NCBI RefSeq assembly: GCF_026241195.1 | Contig: NZ_JAPFQO010000001.1 | Coordinates: 620,001-684,000, forward strand | DNA from: Pontibacter anaerobius | GTDB lineage: Bacteria; Bacteroidota; Bacteroidia; Cytophagales; Hymenobacteraceae | Reading direction: 5' to 3' | Length of the DNA stretch: 64,000 nucleotides | Shown: positions 1 through 9,740 of the stretch, piece by piece | Numbering within the stretch: the first letter of the stretch is position 1 | Layout: every line of letters begins with the position of its first letter | Program-made: the position numbers and the translations under genes | Notes under the pieces: generated by a model | Database searches by the model: none | What the model saw: the letters and a program-made list of their open reading frames with translations, nothing else | What the model was told of the DNA's origin: nothing

Positions 1-1
1 G

Positions 2-1786
2 AACGACTACGAGTTAGGCCAGAAGCACAAGCTGCCTACTATCGATATCCTGAACAACGACGGAACCCTGAACGAGTTGGCGCAGCTTTACGTGGGCCAG
101 GACCGTTTTGCCGCACGCCGCAACATTGTAAAAGATCTACAGGAGGCTGGCCTTCTGGTGAAAATAGAGGAGTACGCCTCTGTACTGCAGACATCAGAGC
201 GCACAGGAGCCGTTATCGAGCCGCGCTTGTCTATGCAGTGGTTCTGCAAGATGGACAAGATGGCCCAGCCAGCCCTAGAGGCCGTGATGAATGACGAGAT
301 CCGCCTGCATCCGCCGAAATTCAAGAACATGTACCGCTCCTGGATGGAGAACGTGCGCGACTGGTGTGTTTCTCGTCAGTTATGGTGGGGACAGCGCATA
401 CCGGCATACTACCTGCCAGACGGTTCTTTTGTAGTAGCTACCTCCGATGAGGAAGCGCTGAAGCTAGCCCGCAAAGAGAGCGGTAACGAGCAGCTGCAAA
501 TGGAAGACCTGCGCCAGGATGAGGACGTGCTGGATACCTGGTTCTCGTCGTGGCTGTGGCCAATATCGGTGTTCGATGGCTTTAAAGACCCGGACAACAA
601 GGACATTCTATACTATTACCCGACTAACGACCTGGTAACTGCCCCTGAGATCCTGTTCTTCTGGGTGGCGCGTATGATTATGGCCGGTTTCGAGTTCCGT
701 AACGAGATGCCGTTCAAGAATGTGTACCTGACGGGTATCGTGCGCGATGCGCAGGGCCGTAAAATGTCTAAGTCACTGGGTAACTCACCTGATCCGCTTG
801 ATCTGATCGACCAGTACGGTGCCGACGGCGTGCGCGCGGGTATGCTCTTCAGCTCACCGGCTGGCAACGACCTGCTGTTCGATGAGAAACTGGTGGAGCA
901 GGGCCGTAACTTCAGCAACAAGATCTGGAACGCCTTCCGTCTGATCAAAGGATGGGAAGTGGACGAGAGCCTATCATTCCCGAACGAAACGGCCGTGAAG
1001 TGGTTTGATTCCCGCTTTAACGAGGCGTTCGTGCAGATCGAGGACCATTTCAGCAAATTCCGTATCTCTGATGCCTTGCTGTCTGTTTACAAGCTGGTGT
1101 GGGATGACTTCTGCTCGAACTACCTGGAGATGATCAAGCCAGCCTACCAGCAGCCGATTGACAAGCAGACGATTGATCATACTATCGCATTTCTGGAGAA
1201 GGTGCTTAAAGTACTGCATCCGTTCATGCCGTTTATCACCGAGGAGATCTGGCACGATCTGAAGGAGCGCAAGGATAAGGAATACCTGATTGTGTCTGCG
1301 TGGCCTAAGAAGGAGAAGTTCGACAAGGCGATTATCGAGAAGATGGAGAACGTGCTGAATGTGGTTGGCTCGATCCGCAACGTGCGTAACTCCAAGAACA
1401 TACCGAACTCCAAGCAGCTTGACCTTTACATCAAGGTGATGAAGCAGGAAAGCTACGAGCCGTTCCTGGGCATCATCCGCAAGCTGGCAAACCTGAACGA
1501 GCTGCAGTTTGTGGAGGAGAGCATTGACGGGGCTATCAGCTTCATTGTGGCCGGCGACGAGTTTTTCATCCCGATGGAAGGCAATATTGACGTTGAAGCC
1601 GAGCGCGAGCGCCTGCAGAAGGAGCTGGAGTACACCAAAGGCTTCCTTATTTCTGTAGATAAAAAGCTGAGCAACGAGCGTTTCGTGAGCGGTGCCCCAG
1701 AGGCTGTGATCGCCAACGAACGCAAGAAGAAGGCCGATGCAGAGGCAAAAATCAACGCCATTGAGCAAAGCCTGGCTTCGCTGTAA
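2..1786 (+). CDS. valS: Valyl-tRNA synthetase, C-terminal part
   Basis: Charges tRNA-Val with valine in the cytoplasm. The gene enters from the left edge: the frame is open from base 2 (NDYELGQKH...), so the 5' part with the HIGH motif lies outside the window. What remains holds the end of the editing and catalytic domains, the class-I KMSKS motif (GRKMSKSLGN, bases 761-775), the helical anticodon-binding domain (about 900-1500) and the C-terminal coiled-coil arm rich in Glu/Lys/Arg (about 1585-1780) that is typical of ValRS. The TTG at 77 is only an internal codon, not a start. The gene ends at a TAA inside a TAAAGTATAAG string and is followed by a strong terminator. The family identity is very clear; only the missing 5' end is unknown. 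Confidence 0.97.
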   Translation, partial: NDYELGQKHKLPTIDILNNDGTLNELAQLYVGQDRFAARRNIVKDLQEAGLLVKIEEYASVLQTSERTGAVIEPRLSMQWFCKMDKMAQPALEAVMNDEIRLHPPKFKNMYRSWMENVRDWCVSRQLWWGQRIPAYYLPDGSFVVATSDEEALKLARKESGNEQLQMEDLRQDEDVLDTWFSSWLWPISVFDGFKDPDNKDILYYYPTNDLVTAPEILFFWVARMIMAGFEFRNEMPFKNVYLTGIVRDAQGRKMSKSLGNSPDPLDLIDQYGADGVRAGMLFSSPAGNDLLFDEKLVEQGRNFSNKIWNAFRLIKGWEVDESLSFPNETAVKWFDSRFNEAFVQIEDHFSKFRISDALLSVYKLVWDDFCSNYLEMIKPAYQQPIDKQTIDHTIAFLEKVLKVLHPFMPFITEEIWHDLKERKDKEYLIVSAWPKKEKFDKAIIEKMENVLNVVGSIRNVRNSKNIPNSKQLDLYIKVMKQESYEPFLGIIRKLANLNELQFVEESIDGAISFIVAGDEFFIPMEGNIDVEAERERLQKELEYTKGFLISVDKKLSNERFVSGAPEAVIANERKKKADAEAKINAIEQSLASL

Positions 1787-1803
1787 AGTATAAGTATAAA
1801 CCC

Positions 1804-1842
1804 AAAAAAGCGGCTGCCCCTTTCCGGAGCAGCCGCTTTTTT
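1804..1842. terminator. Bidirectional Rho-independent terminator
   Basis: A perfect 14-bp stem (AAAAAAGCGGCTGC / GCAGCCGCTTTTTT) with an 11-base loop and a T run on both strands. It sits between the convergent valS and the lipoprotein gene that ends at 1869, so it can serve both. Copies of the AAGTATA/TATACTT heptamer lie just outside the hairpin on both sides (from 1787, and about 1851-1857). Confidence 0.9.
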
Positions 1843-1868
1843 TAATTTATACTTTAGCTAAATATGGT

Positions 1869-2537
1869 TTACTGCACTGGTCCGGTAGAGATTACGCCTT
1901 GTGAAGTTTTAAGCATAGGCCTACGGGCGGTTATTTTGTAGCTATCCTCCAGCTCCGTGAAAATGGCTGTCAGGTGCTTTTCAAACTTTCTAGCGTGCCG
2001 CAGGCGCTGGCGCTCATCGGAGCCAAACATGCCGCCGCTGGTATATACCCTGTTTACGGCGCCCAGTGTAGGGTGTCCGATATCGTTGCTCAGGGCCAGG
2101 ATAGCCTGCGTCTGGTTACTCGGGAAGTAGTAGAAGAAGGCATAGAACGGCAACCCGGCCGACACCATGGCCACCGGCACCCCGATCAAACCGATAGCAC
2201 TCACGGCTACGCCTGCGGCACGCTCGCCGGCGTTAGTGTACTGCACATGCTCCACCCGCAGGAGCATAGAGCTTTCATCCCGGCACTCGGTCAGCTTAAA
2301 GGCATGCGGCTGTGTGTTGTACCGCATCATGTAATCCTCCAGCGTGTTCTCAAACTGCTCCTGAAACTCTGTCGGCACATCATCGGCAAAAACAAGGCAA
2401 ACACCCAGTTGCTCTATTCTTTTTCCGTCCTGCAGCGAGAGGCGGCGGGCAGGGGTGCACTGCGCGAAAAGCAGCAGGCAAAGTGGAAGGAACACCTGCC
2501 AGCGCGGCAGGCCAGATTTCTTGTAAAGTTGTTTCAT
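1869..2537 (-). CDS. Hypothetical lipoprotein, 222 aa
   Basis: I do not recognise the family. The N-terminus has basic residues, then a hydrophobic run ending in LFAQC (Cys27), which looks like a lipoprotein signal although Gln before Cys is unusual. A second, glycine-rich hydrophobic stretch (about residues 108-140, AVSAIGLIGVPVA...) could be a membrane segment or a hairpin. The rest is polar with no motif I can name. It is transcribed convergently to valS and shares its terminator. It starts at an ATG at 2537; no Shine-Dalgarno sequence is visible, as is usual in Bacteroidota. Confidence 0.7.
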   Translation of the reverse strand: MKQLYKKSGLPRWQVFLPLCLLLFAQCTPARRLSLQDGKRIEQLGVCLVFADDVPTEFQEQFENTLEDYMMRYNTQPHAFKLTECRDESSMLLRVEHVQYTNAGERAAGVAVSAIGLIGVPVAMVSAGLPFYAFFYYFPSNQTQAILALSNDIGHPTLGAVNRVYTSGGMFGSDERQRLRHARKFEKHLTAIFTELEDSYKITARRPMLKTSQGVISTGPVQ

Positions 2538-2635
2538 AGGTTTGGATTTTTAGCGCAATATAAGAGGATCAGACAGAGCGCAAAACATCTTTCGAGCTTA
2601 ATTTTATACTTGTACCCTATGTTGTGCTGCGCTTC

Positions 2636-2647
2636 AAGTATATACTT
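2636..2647. repeat. Perfect palindrome of the abundant heptamer
   Basis: AAGTATATACTT, that is AAGTATA and TATACTT overlapping head to head, lies in the divergent intergenic region between two lipoprotein genes (2538-2871). That 334-bp gap holds two further nearby copies of the heptamer (about 2605 and 2818). No convincing TAnnTTTG promoter was found there. Confidence 0.6.
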
Positions 2648-2871
2648 CCCTGCTTTGTGTCCGGTGCCAGTAGCGTTTGTTGTAGTACCGCTCAACCCAC
2701 TGCGGTAGGAGGGAGAAAGCTATACGTTGCAGTTCGTTGTTGCTGCTTGCCTTTTGCCGCACAAAGCAGGCAGCGGGAGATGGATAGTACAAATATATAA
2801 AGCTATGCAACCATCGGGTATACTTTGGGGCTCTTCTTATTGCAGACACTAACCCTAAAAGCCCTTACCGT

Positions 2872-3327
2872 ATGATGAACTACCTACTCTCCCTGCTGAT
2901 AATACTGCTTGCCATGACCCAATGCCAGCGAGATGAGACGCTGCCCACCCCACAGGGAGGAGGGTTGGGAGAAGCCTTTGTGCTTGAACAGGGGGAGCGA
3001 ATCAAAATAACCGGTGGCGAGACAAACCTGATGGAGATGGAGGTGGAGGAAGTAGCTGACTCGCGCTGCCCGGAGGATGTGGTATGCGTGTGGTACGGCA
3101 ATGCGGTGGCAAAGCTAAAAATCTACAGTAACAGCGGAAATAGCCAGGCGTTGACCTTTTGCATCGGAGATTGCCGTCCTGCGCCTTTCCAAAGCAAGCA
3201 TACATTAATAACTGAAGTAGGCGGGAAGAAGTATGAGATAACCCTATTGGAAGTAATACCTTTTCCTAACACAAAGCAAAAGACAGAAAACAAACAGGTG
3301 AAGCTACTGGTGAATAAAGCCAACTAA
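2872..3327 (+). CDS. Hypothetical lipoprotein, 151 aa, with Cys-rich core
   Basis: The N-terminus is a short signal (MMNYLLSLLIILLAMTQC), and Cys18 is a likely lipidation site. The core motif DSRCPEDVVCVWYGNA followed by two more cysteines (FCIGDC) matches a small secreted family common in Bacteroidota whose hallmark is a C-P-x(3)-V-C-V/I-W-x-G motif; its function is not known to me. The second ATG, at 2875, is an equally possible start. The gene stands alone, with a terminator shared with the convergent gene behind it. Confidence 0.75.
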   Translation: MMNYLLSLLIILLAMTQCQRDETLPTPQGGGLGEAFVLEQGERIKITGGETNLMEMEVEEVADSRCPEDVVCVWYGNAVAKLKIYSNSGNSQALTFCIGDCRPAPFQSKHTLITEVGGKKYEITLLEVIPFPNTKQKTENKQVKLLVNKAN

Positions 3328-3401
3328 GCTCTCTGCACATACTACATCCATACATAATGTGGGGAAGTCAAAGTACAAAGGAACCTGCAAAAAGGAGTAA
3401 C

Positions 3402-3432
3402 AAAAAAGGCAGCCCAAGTGGCTGCCTTTTTT
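3402..3432. terminator. Bidirectional terminator
   Basis: The stem GGCAGCC (3408-3414) / GGCTGCC (3420-3426) has a five-base loop and is flanked by A6 on the left and T6 on the right. It can stop transcription of the lipoprotein gene from the left and of the BNR-repeat gene from the right. Confidence 0.9.
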
Positions 3433-3447
3433 GTCGGACGTACTTAG

Positions 3448-6378
3448 TTAACTTCTGCTTCGGCGCTCAGGGGCTTTGATTACCAGCTCCTGGGTTTTGG
3501 TCGCACCCGAGGCGGTTGTTACTTCTATCATATACTTACCTGGTTGCAGGTAGATCACTCCGTCTTTGGCGGGCGCTACTTTGGCAGCTTCCTCGTCATC
3601 CTTCTTCTTGCTGTTCAACTCTGCCTCGTAGGCCTTTGCCTTGTCAGCGTCTACAGACAGGTCGTAGGTCACGTAGTTGAGGCCGCGCTCACTCTGGTCC
3701 TGCAGCTCCTGCACCACTTCGCCCTTTTCGGTTTTAATGCGGATGGTGGTAGTGCCTGCTGCCGAAGTATAGAATGGGATCGTCAGCTCCGGTTTGCTCA
3801 CCTCACCCCAGGTATACCGCTTCTCTCCCCAACCGCTATTGTAGTTCATGGGCTTTATGGCGTACATGTGCAGCGGCTGGTTCAGCACCTCCGGCGTCAG
3901 GCTTTGCAGGTGCTCCACGTTGGCTACAAAGATGGATCGGCCATGGGTGGCTACCACCAGGTCATTTTCGCGCGGGTGCACTTTTAAGTCGTGCACGGCC
4001 ACGGCTGGCATGCCGTTGCTCATGGCCATAAAGGTCTTGCCTTTGTCCAGGGAGAAGTATAAGCCGTGATCAGTACCTACGTACAGCAGGTTCGGGTTCT
4101 TCGGGTCTTCTTTTACCACATTGATGGCTTCCATTGGCAGGTTAGTGCCGATGCGCTCCCACTTTTTGCCGTTGTCCTCGCTCACGTACAAGTATGGTGT
4201 AAAATCATCGTAGCGGTAACCGTTGAGGGAAGTATAAACTCTGTCCTGCTTATGTGCCGAAGCCACCACCGTAGACACCCACAAATTCTGCGGCAGCTTG
4301 TCCGAAACGCGCGTCCAGGTATACCCTCCGTCTTTTGAATGTTGGATCACCCCGTCATCAGAACCGGTATAAAGCAAGCCAAAGCGCAGCGGCGACTCAT
4401 CTATACTTGTCAGGGTGCCGTAGCCTACATCGCCTTTGCGGCCGCCGTTGGTCAAGTCACCAGACAAGGTTTCCATGTCCTCGCCCTTTTTCATAGAGCG
4501 GTGGAATTTGTTCGAGCCAAAGTATAAAATGTCCTGGTTGTGGCGGCTCAGGTGGATAGGGGATTCCCAGTTGAAGCGCAGCGGTGTTTCACCCAAGTTG
4601 TGTGTTGGCTTAATGAACGTACGCTCGCCGGTTGCTTTGTTCAGGCGGGTGTAGTTGCCGTACTGCGAGCCATAGTACACGATGTTGTTGTCGCGCCAGT
4701 CTACCTGCACCATCATGCCGTCGCCACCGCCGATGCGCTCGTACGGGTACTTGCCGCGGCTTGTCCAGTCGAGGCTATACTTGTAGTTGCTCGGGCCAAC
4801 CCAGGTGCCGTTGTCCTGCAAGCCGCCATACACGTTGTACGGCTTGGCCATATCTACTTCGATGGAGTAGAACTGCCCCACGGCAGGGTTGTTGGCATAA
4901 AACCAGGTCTTGCCATCGTCATAGCTGATGTTAATGCCACCGTCGTTGCCGTTGATGAGGTAACCCGGCTTGTCTGGGCTCACCCACAGCGCCTGGTGGT
5001 CGGAGTGTACGTTGTCGCCCTCAATGTTGCGGAAGGTCTTGCCGCCATCATCGGAAGTTAGCAACGGTACGCCAAGTATGTAGATTTTGTCCGGGTTATG
5101 CGGCGCCACGCGTACCACTCCAAAGTAGTAACCGTAGCTGGAGTACATATCGTTGATGAAGCTGTCATGTGTCTTTTTCCAGGTTTTGCCGCCATCGTCG
5201 GTGCGGTATACTTCAGCGCCTTTCACCTCAGTGGCATAACGCTCGGCTGTCGGGTCGGTCAGGTAATCGTACAGGGCAGCTGGTTTTAACTCGCCGCTTT
5301 TAACCTGTGCCTTTATACTTTTAGCCGTGTACTCTTTCGGGAATCTGTTCTGGTCCAGGAATGCGTTCAGGCTCTTGTCATCCAGCTTCAGGAACTCCTC
5401 CGCTGTCATGCCTTTAAACAGGTCGTTGTCCAGCATCTCCGGCTGGTCATCTTTCTTTTCTGCCGGACGACGGTCATAGTTATCGACCAAAGCATATAGG
5501 ATATTCGGGTTTCCCGGGAACAGGCTTAGGCCGATACGCCCTACGTTCTCGTTGTCCGGGAAGCCGCTGCCGCTGGTGCTGATGTCGGTCCAGGTGTTGC
5601 CGCCGTCTGTTGATTTATGAATGCCCGACGACTTACCGCCTTCCACAAAATTCCAGGCGCGGCGCTCACGGTGCCAGAAGGCAGCATACACGTTGTCCGG
5701 GTTCTTCGGGTCTACCTGCAGGTCGATGGCGCCGGTGTTGTCATCCACGTACAGGGTCTTCTTCCAGGTTTTGCCACCATCGGTAGTCTTATAAATGCCG
5801 CGCTCCTTGTTTGGAGAGTATAAATGGCCAAGCGCCGCTACCCAAACGGTGTTCGGATCGGTAGGGTGCACGATAATCCTGCCGATGTGGTGCGTATCAT
5901 CGAGGCCCATGTGCTGCCAGGTTTTGCCGCCATCCGTGCTTTTATAGACACCCACACCGGAGTAAGAGGAACGGCTGGAGTTGCTCTCACCGGTACCAAT
6001 CCAGATTGTTTCGTTGTTGTTCCAGTCTACGGCAATGTCACCGATCGTCATCACGGCCTGCTCATCAAAGAGCGGCTCAAACGATTGCCCGTTGTTCGTA
6101 GTCTTCCAGAGTCCGCCGGAGGCGTAGGCAGCGTAGAAAATGGTAGGGTCTTGGGGAGATACCTCAATATCGGTGATACGGCCGCTCATCATGGTAGGGC
6201 CGATGTTACGGAGCTTCAGGTTGCCTGCAAGCGAAGCCTGTTCTAGTTGCTGGCGTGCCTGTAACGCCTGGAGCCGTTCTGTGGCGGGTGTGGCCTTGGG
6301 CTGGCTGCCTTTCTTCTGGGCCACTGCACAGCCGGAGAGGGCCATCAGCAACGCCACCGAAAGTATACGTTTCTGCAT
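3448..6378 (-). CDS. Secreted BNR/sortilin-like repeat protein, 976 aa
   Basis: A large extracellular beta-propeller-type protein. It carries a lipoprotein-like signal (MQKRILSVALLMALSGCAVAQ, candidate Cys17) and many Asp-box/BNR repeats of the form S-x-D-x-G-x-T-W (STDGGKTWQ, TTDGGKTWK, RTDDGGKTW, SKDGGYTWT, SEDNGKKWE), as in the VPS10/sortilin and WD40/YVTN/BNR-like superfamily. A Lys-rich segment near residues 900-920 precedes a C-terminal beta-rich domain. In Bacteroidota such proteins are usually annotated only as glycosyl-hydrolase-like; sequence alone does not show an enzymatic activity. A second, related protein is encoded at 10639-13845. It starts at an ATG with the signal peptide directly behind it. 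Confidence 0.88.
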   Translation of the reverse strand: MQKRILSVALLMALSGCAVAQKKGSQPKATPATERLQALQARQQLEQASLAGNLKLRNIGPTMMSGRITDIEVSPQDPTIFYAAYASGGLWKTTNNGQSFEPLFDEQAVMTIGDIAVDWNNNETIWIGTGESNSSRSSYSGVGVYKSTDGGKTWQHMGLDDTHHIGRIIVHPTDPNTVWVAALGHLYSPNKERGIYKTTDGGKTWKKTLYVDDNTGAIDLQVDPKNPDNVYAAFWHRERRAWNFVEGGKSSGIHKSTDGGNTWTDISTSGSGFPDNENVGRIGLSLFPGNPNILYALVDNYDRRPAEKKDDQPEMLDNDLFKGMTAEEFLKLDDKSLNAFLDQNRFPKEYTAKSIKAQVKSGELKPAALYDYLTDPTAERYATEVKGAEVYRTDDGGKTWKKTHDSFINDMYSSYGYYFGVVRVAPHNPDKIYILGVPLLTSDDGGKTFRNIEGDNVHSDHQALWVSPDKPGYLINGNDGGINISYDDGKTWFYANNPAVGQFYSIEVDMAKPYNVYGGLQDNGTWVGPSNYKYSLDWTSRGKYPYERIGGGDGMMVQVDWRDNNIVYYGSQYGNYTRLNKATGERTFIKPTHNLGETPLRFNWESPIHLSRHNQDILYFGSNKFHRSMKKGEDMETLSGDLTNGGRKGDVGYGTLTSIDESPLRFGLLYTGSDDGVIQHSKDGGYTWTRVSDKLPQNLWVSTVVASAHKQDRVYTSLNGYRYDDFTPYLYVSEDNGKKWERIGTNLPMEAINVVKEDPKNPNLLYVGTDHGLYFSLDKGKTFMAMSNGMPAVAVHDLKVHPRENDLVVATHGRSIFVANVEHLQSLTPEVLNQPLHMYAIKPMNYNSGWGEKRYTWGEVSKPELTIPFYTSAAGTTTIRIKTEKGEVVQELQDQSERGLNYVTYDLSVDADKAKAYEAELNSKKKDDEEAAKVAPAKDGVIYLQPGKYMIEVTTASGATKTQELVIKAPERRSRS

Positions 6379-6513
6379 ATTAGGGTTGATAAGGTAGATA
6401 ATTCGTGTTTTAGTTCTTAAAGCTAAGGATTTGAAGGGGATTTCGGAAAGGGTAGGAGCAGCTTGGTAAGTTATATGCTGTTATACTTAGGGTTTAACAC
6501 TTCCTGGCCTGCT

Positions 6514-8922
6514 CTAAAACTTTCCGCGCAGCGTAAGCACCACATTCCTGCCCGGCGCACTAATACCTGAGGCAAAAACACGATAATACCTGTCGGTGAT
6601 GTTCTCCAGGGCCGCCTGGAACTGCAGGTTTGGTGTGATCTGGAAGGCGGTGCGCAGGTTCAGGGTATGCCAGGCAGGCATGCCGTCCGGCGTAGCATAC
6701 TTTAAGTTATCTTCTCCGCTAGGGCTGTATTCCTCCAGTGATTTCACTCCATTATATAGCACAAAAAACTCCGTACGCAGGCGCTTTAGCTGCAGGTTTA
6801 TACTTGTGCGGCCAAATAGCGGTGGCACATGGTCAAGCGGGGTTTCTCCTTCAGCTCCCTGCACACGGCCGTAAGTATAATTTAAGGAGGAGCTGAGGCT
6901 GAGGGAGTTGGTGATATCGGCTTGCAGGCTGGCGCTGTACCCGTAAAGGTAGGCCTTGCCCGCATTTACGTTGGCTGTTACCTGGCTCAGATCTCCGTTG
7001 TAAAGTATGGAATCCTGGCCGTTCAGGCTGAAGGGCTGCACGGTGATGGCATCCCGGAGCCAGGTGCGGTAGCCGGTTACCTCCAGGTGCAGGCGCTCTG
7101 CTATACTTTTGGCAGCACTCACTTCCAGGTTGTAGGTATATTCCGGCCCAAGCGCAGGGTTCGGCACGATGACGTTGCCGGGAGTGGAGTCGAACACTTT
7201 GCTCAGGTCGTCCACGTTTGGGGCGCGGAAGCCGGAGGAGCCAAGTATGGCAAAGCGCCAGCCGTTGCCCGGCAGCAGTACCGCCCCCAGGTTCCCGGAT
7301 ATAGCATGGTGCCGCTGCTGCACATCGTCCTGCAGAAACGGGAAGTATGTTTTGTCCTTAAAGCGCGCATCCAGCCCCACATAAGTATAGCGCAGGCCCT
7401 GGGTTAGCACCAGCCAGGGCTTCGCCTCCCAGGAGTTGGTGAGGTAGGCCGCCACACTATGCATGCTGGAGCCGCCATCCGGGTAACGGCTACTCTGGGT
7501 CCTACGCTCGCCGCTGGCAATGTCCTCTTCGTCTGCCTCCGACTGCACATCATTATAGGTTGCCTCCAGGCCATATTGCAGGCGGTGCGCGCGCAGCTTT
7601 TTAGAGAAATCAGCATTGAGGCTGTGCACCCATACCTGCTCCGTCTGGTGCGACAGCCAATTCTTGCCAAAGCGGCGGTTATGGCGGCTCTCTTCCAGTC
7701 GCTGCACCGCGGCAACGGCTCGCGCCTCGTCGTACAATTTTGTAGGGGCGGTGTGGGCAAAAGTATAGGATGCCAGTAAACGCTCCTGCGGTCCATAGTA
7801 CCAGCTGGCATACTTCAGTTTGTCATCGGCAAGCTCAGTGAGGCGGTCGTAACGCGGCACATCGGTGCTGGTGCTCAGCTGCAGGTTTAACGTATGGCTG
7901 TGGCTGGCAGATGGCTGAAAACGTATTTTCTGCAGCACATCGTACTGGGTGTAGCCGGTGGGGCGCTGGATGTCCGGGTTCGGGTTCAGGAGCATGGTAT
8001 CGCGGCCGGCAGTGGTGGTACCTGCATAGTAATTCCGGATGCCAAGGTTGCCATAGGCGCTTTTGCGGTTGCTGCCCTGGCGCAGGTTGCCAAAATCCGA
8101 GACGGTTATACTTGTCAGGCTGGCCCAATTCCGGCGGCCGTAATTCAGCTGCACATGAGCCGCCTTCTCGTCAGGGGCGGAGGCATAACGGGTAAAGGCG
8201 CTGCCGCTTACAGTACGCTTCTCGCCCTCGGGTGCCAGTTGCGGCTGCAACGTATGGAAGTGCATGACACCGCCAAGGGCATCAGAGCCATAAATAACGG
8301 AGCTGGGGCCGAAAATCACCTCGGTGCGCTCCAGCATGCTATTATCCAGAGTAATGACATTCTGCAAATGCCCGCCACGGTAAATCGCGTTGTTCATCCT
8401 AACACCATCCACTACCAAAAGCACCTTGTTGGCCTCAAAACCGCGTAAAATAGGGCTTCCGCCACCCATCTGGCTCTTTTGCACCAGCACCTTGCCGGTT
8501 TGCTGCAACACCTCGGCCATGGTAGGCTGACTCATGAAGCTCAGCTCGCGCTGGCTAAGCACCTCCACCTGCTGGGGCACATACTTCCGCTCCTGCGCAA
8601 ACCTCCCTGCCGATACCACTACCTCCTGCAGGCTGTGGCTTTGCTGCGTTAGCACCACCTCGTGCAGTTGCGCTTTCAACTGGGCAGTGGTTATACTTTT
8701 AGACTGATACCCGATGTAGTTGAACAGGAGCAAGGAGGCGGGTGGGAGCGCTGCAGGCAGGGCAGCCTCTCCTTTTGCATCCGTCTGAATGGTTGTGCTT
8801 CCCGTCTTGATCGTAACCCCCGGCAGTGGCTCCATCGTGGTTTTGTCGCGCACTATTATTTGTTGGGCCAGGCTGGCTGAGACTGTCAGCAAAAAGAGTG
8901 TCAGGGTCAGGAGGGATTTCAT
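6514..8922 (-). CDS. TonB-dependent receptor, haem/hemin type, 802 aa
   Basis: An outer-membrane active-transport receptor. Signal peptide (MKSLLTLTLFLLTVSASLAQ), then a carboxypeptidase-regulatory-like domain (about 20-95), a plug domain (about 110-225: QMGGGSPILRGFEANKVLL, DGVRMNN, GGHLQN, IYGSDALGG) and a beta-barrel ending in an aromatic-terminated strand (VVLTLRGKF). The plug sequence GVRMNNAIYRGGHLQN is typical of the haem/haemoglobin receptor group in Bacteroidota, so the substrate is probably haem or a related iron complex; that is inferred from family only. It lies 74 bp downstream of a PepSY membrane protein in the same orientation, a common pairing for metal and haem receptors. Confidence 0.9.
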   Translation of the reverse strand: MKSLLTLTLFLLTVSASLAQQIIVRDKTTMEPLPGVTIKTGSTTIQTDAKGEAALPAALPPASLLLFNYIGYQSKSITTAQLKAQLHEVVLTQQSHSLQEVVVSAGRFAQERKYVPQQVEVLSQRELSFMSQPTMAEVLQQTGKVLVQKSQMGGGSPILRGFEANKVLLVVDGVRMNNAIYRGGHLQNVITLDNSMLERTEVIFGPSSVIYGSDALGGVMHFHTLQPQLAPEGEKRTVSGSAFTRYASAPDEKAAHVQLNYGRRNWASLTSITVSDFGNLRQGSNRKSAYGNLGIRNYYAGTTTAGRDTMLLNPNPDIQRPTGYTQYDVLQKIRFQPSASHSHTLNLQLSTSTDVPRYDRLTELADDKLKYASWYYGPQERLLASYTFAHTAPTKLYDEARAVAAVQRLEESRHNRRFGKNWLSHQTEQVWVHSLNADFSKKLRAHRLQYGLEATYNDVQSEADEEDIASGERRTQSSRYPDGGSSMHSVAAYLTNSWEAKPWLVLTQGLRYTYVGLDARFKDKTYFPFLQDDVQQRHHAISGNLGAVLLPGNGWRFAILGSSGFRAPNVDDLSKVFDSTPGNVIVPNPALGPEYTYNLEVSAAKSIAERLHLEVTGYRTWLRDAITVQPFSLNGQDSILYNGDLSQVTANVNAGKAYLYGYSASLQADITNSLSLSSSLNYTYGRVQGAEGETPLDHVPPLFGRTSINLQLKRLRTEFFVLYNGVKSLEEYSPSGEDNLKYATPDGMPAWHTLNLRTAFQITPNLQFQAALENITDRYYRVFASGISAPGRNVVLTLRGKF

Positions 8923-8996
8923 GCTAGTGTAAAATATTCAAAATAAAGCTTATGATTTCAGCTTAAATAAATGTTTTAGTTAAGTTGATTTTGGGG

Positions 8997-9554
8997 CTAT
9001 TGCTTGAGATTCCTGATCTGCTTCGGGAAAAACCACAGGCTGAGCCCCGTTAAGGTGAGCACCAGCAGGCCTATCCCCAGTACGTTCATGCTGATGAGTT
9101 TAAACCCGTCGCTGATGATGGAACCGTCGTGCAGGTGCTCGATCCAATCAGAGTGGCGGCGGGCCACCGACAGTACTTTGCCCGTACTCCCATCCAGCTG
9201 CACTTCCCAATACCCGTCCGCGAAAAGTACCTTCACGATGCCTTTATCCGGCCGCGCCTCCAACCTGTCTATCGGGTTGTCATTTATACTTTGGGCAGAG
9301 TCGAGGGCAATGGTGGCGATACGGGCCATCTGGTAAAGCGGAACCCACTGGTTCAGATCAGTTGTGACGCCTTTCTGGGTGGGGGGCTGCAGCAGGTCCA
9401 CATCCTTTTTCCAGCCCAGCAATAAACCCGTCAGGCTGCTGATGAGCAGGAACAGGGCCAGCCCAACCCCAAGATAGCGGTGGTACACCCGGTAACTGCG
9501 AAGCCGGCTGGTAAGGCGACTTATCTTTTCTTTTGCTTGCTGTGTCGTAACCAA
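8997..9554 (-). CDS. PepSY-associated membrane protein, 185 aa
   Basis: The N-terminal part contains a basic segment and a transmembrane helix (YRVYHRYLGVGLALFLLISSLTGLLLGWKK, about residues 22-51), then a periplasmic PepSY-like region (about 70-135) and a second transmembrane helix (about 150-175) before a basic tail. This is the usual shape of the PepSY-TM partners of TonB-dependent iron or haem receptors, some of which act in reduction of the imported metal complex. The only in-frame start near the required N-terminus is a TTG at 9554; no ATG is available before the first helix, so the exact start is uncertain. Probably co-transcribed with the receptor gene downstream. Confidence 0.8.
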   Translation of the reverse strand: MVTTQQAKEKISRLTSRLRSYRVYHRYLGVGLALFLLISSLTGLLLGWKKDVDLLQPPTQKGVTTDLNQWVPLYQMARIATIALDSAQSINDNPIDRLEARPDKGIVKVLFADGYWEVQLDGSTGKVLSVARRHSDWIEHLHDGSIISDGFKLISMNVLGIGLLVLTLTGLSLWFFPKQIRNLKQ

Positions 9555-9740
9555 GTGTTTGCTCTTCAGTTGTTTTGTTGGGTTAGGAATCTCAATATCT
9601 CACGAATAGGGCAAATTTCCAATCATAAATAGAGTTATAACAGTAGTTTGCGCCTTGGCACGGGAAATTCCGTCAGCCTGCAACCCTTTCAGCCGACTAG
9701 GGCTCTTACCAGTAAAGTCACACTTAAACCTAGCTGCACT

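Noticed and set aside
974..1768. 264-residue minus-strand open frame inside valS
   Set aside because: Shadow of valS; composition is that of reversed codons, with no motif.
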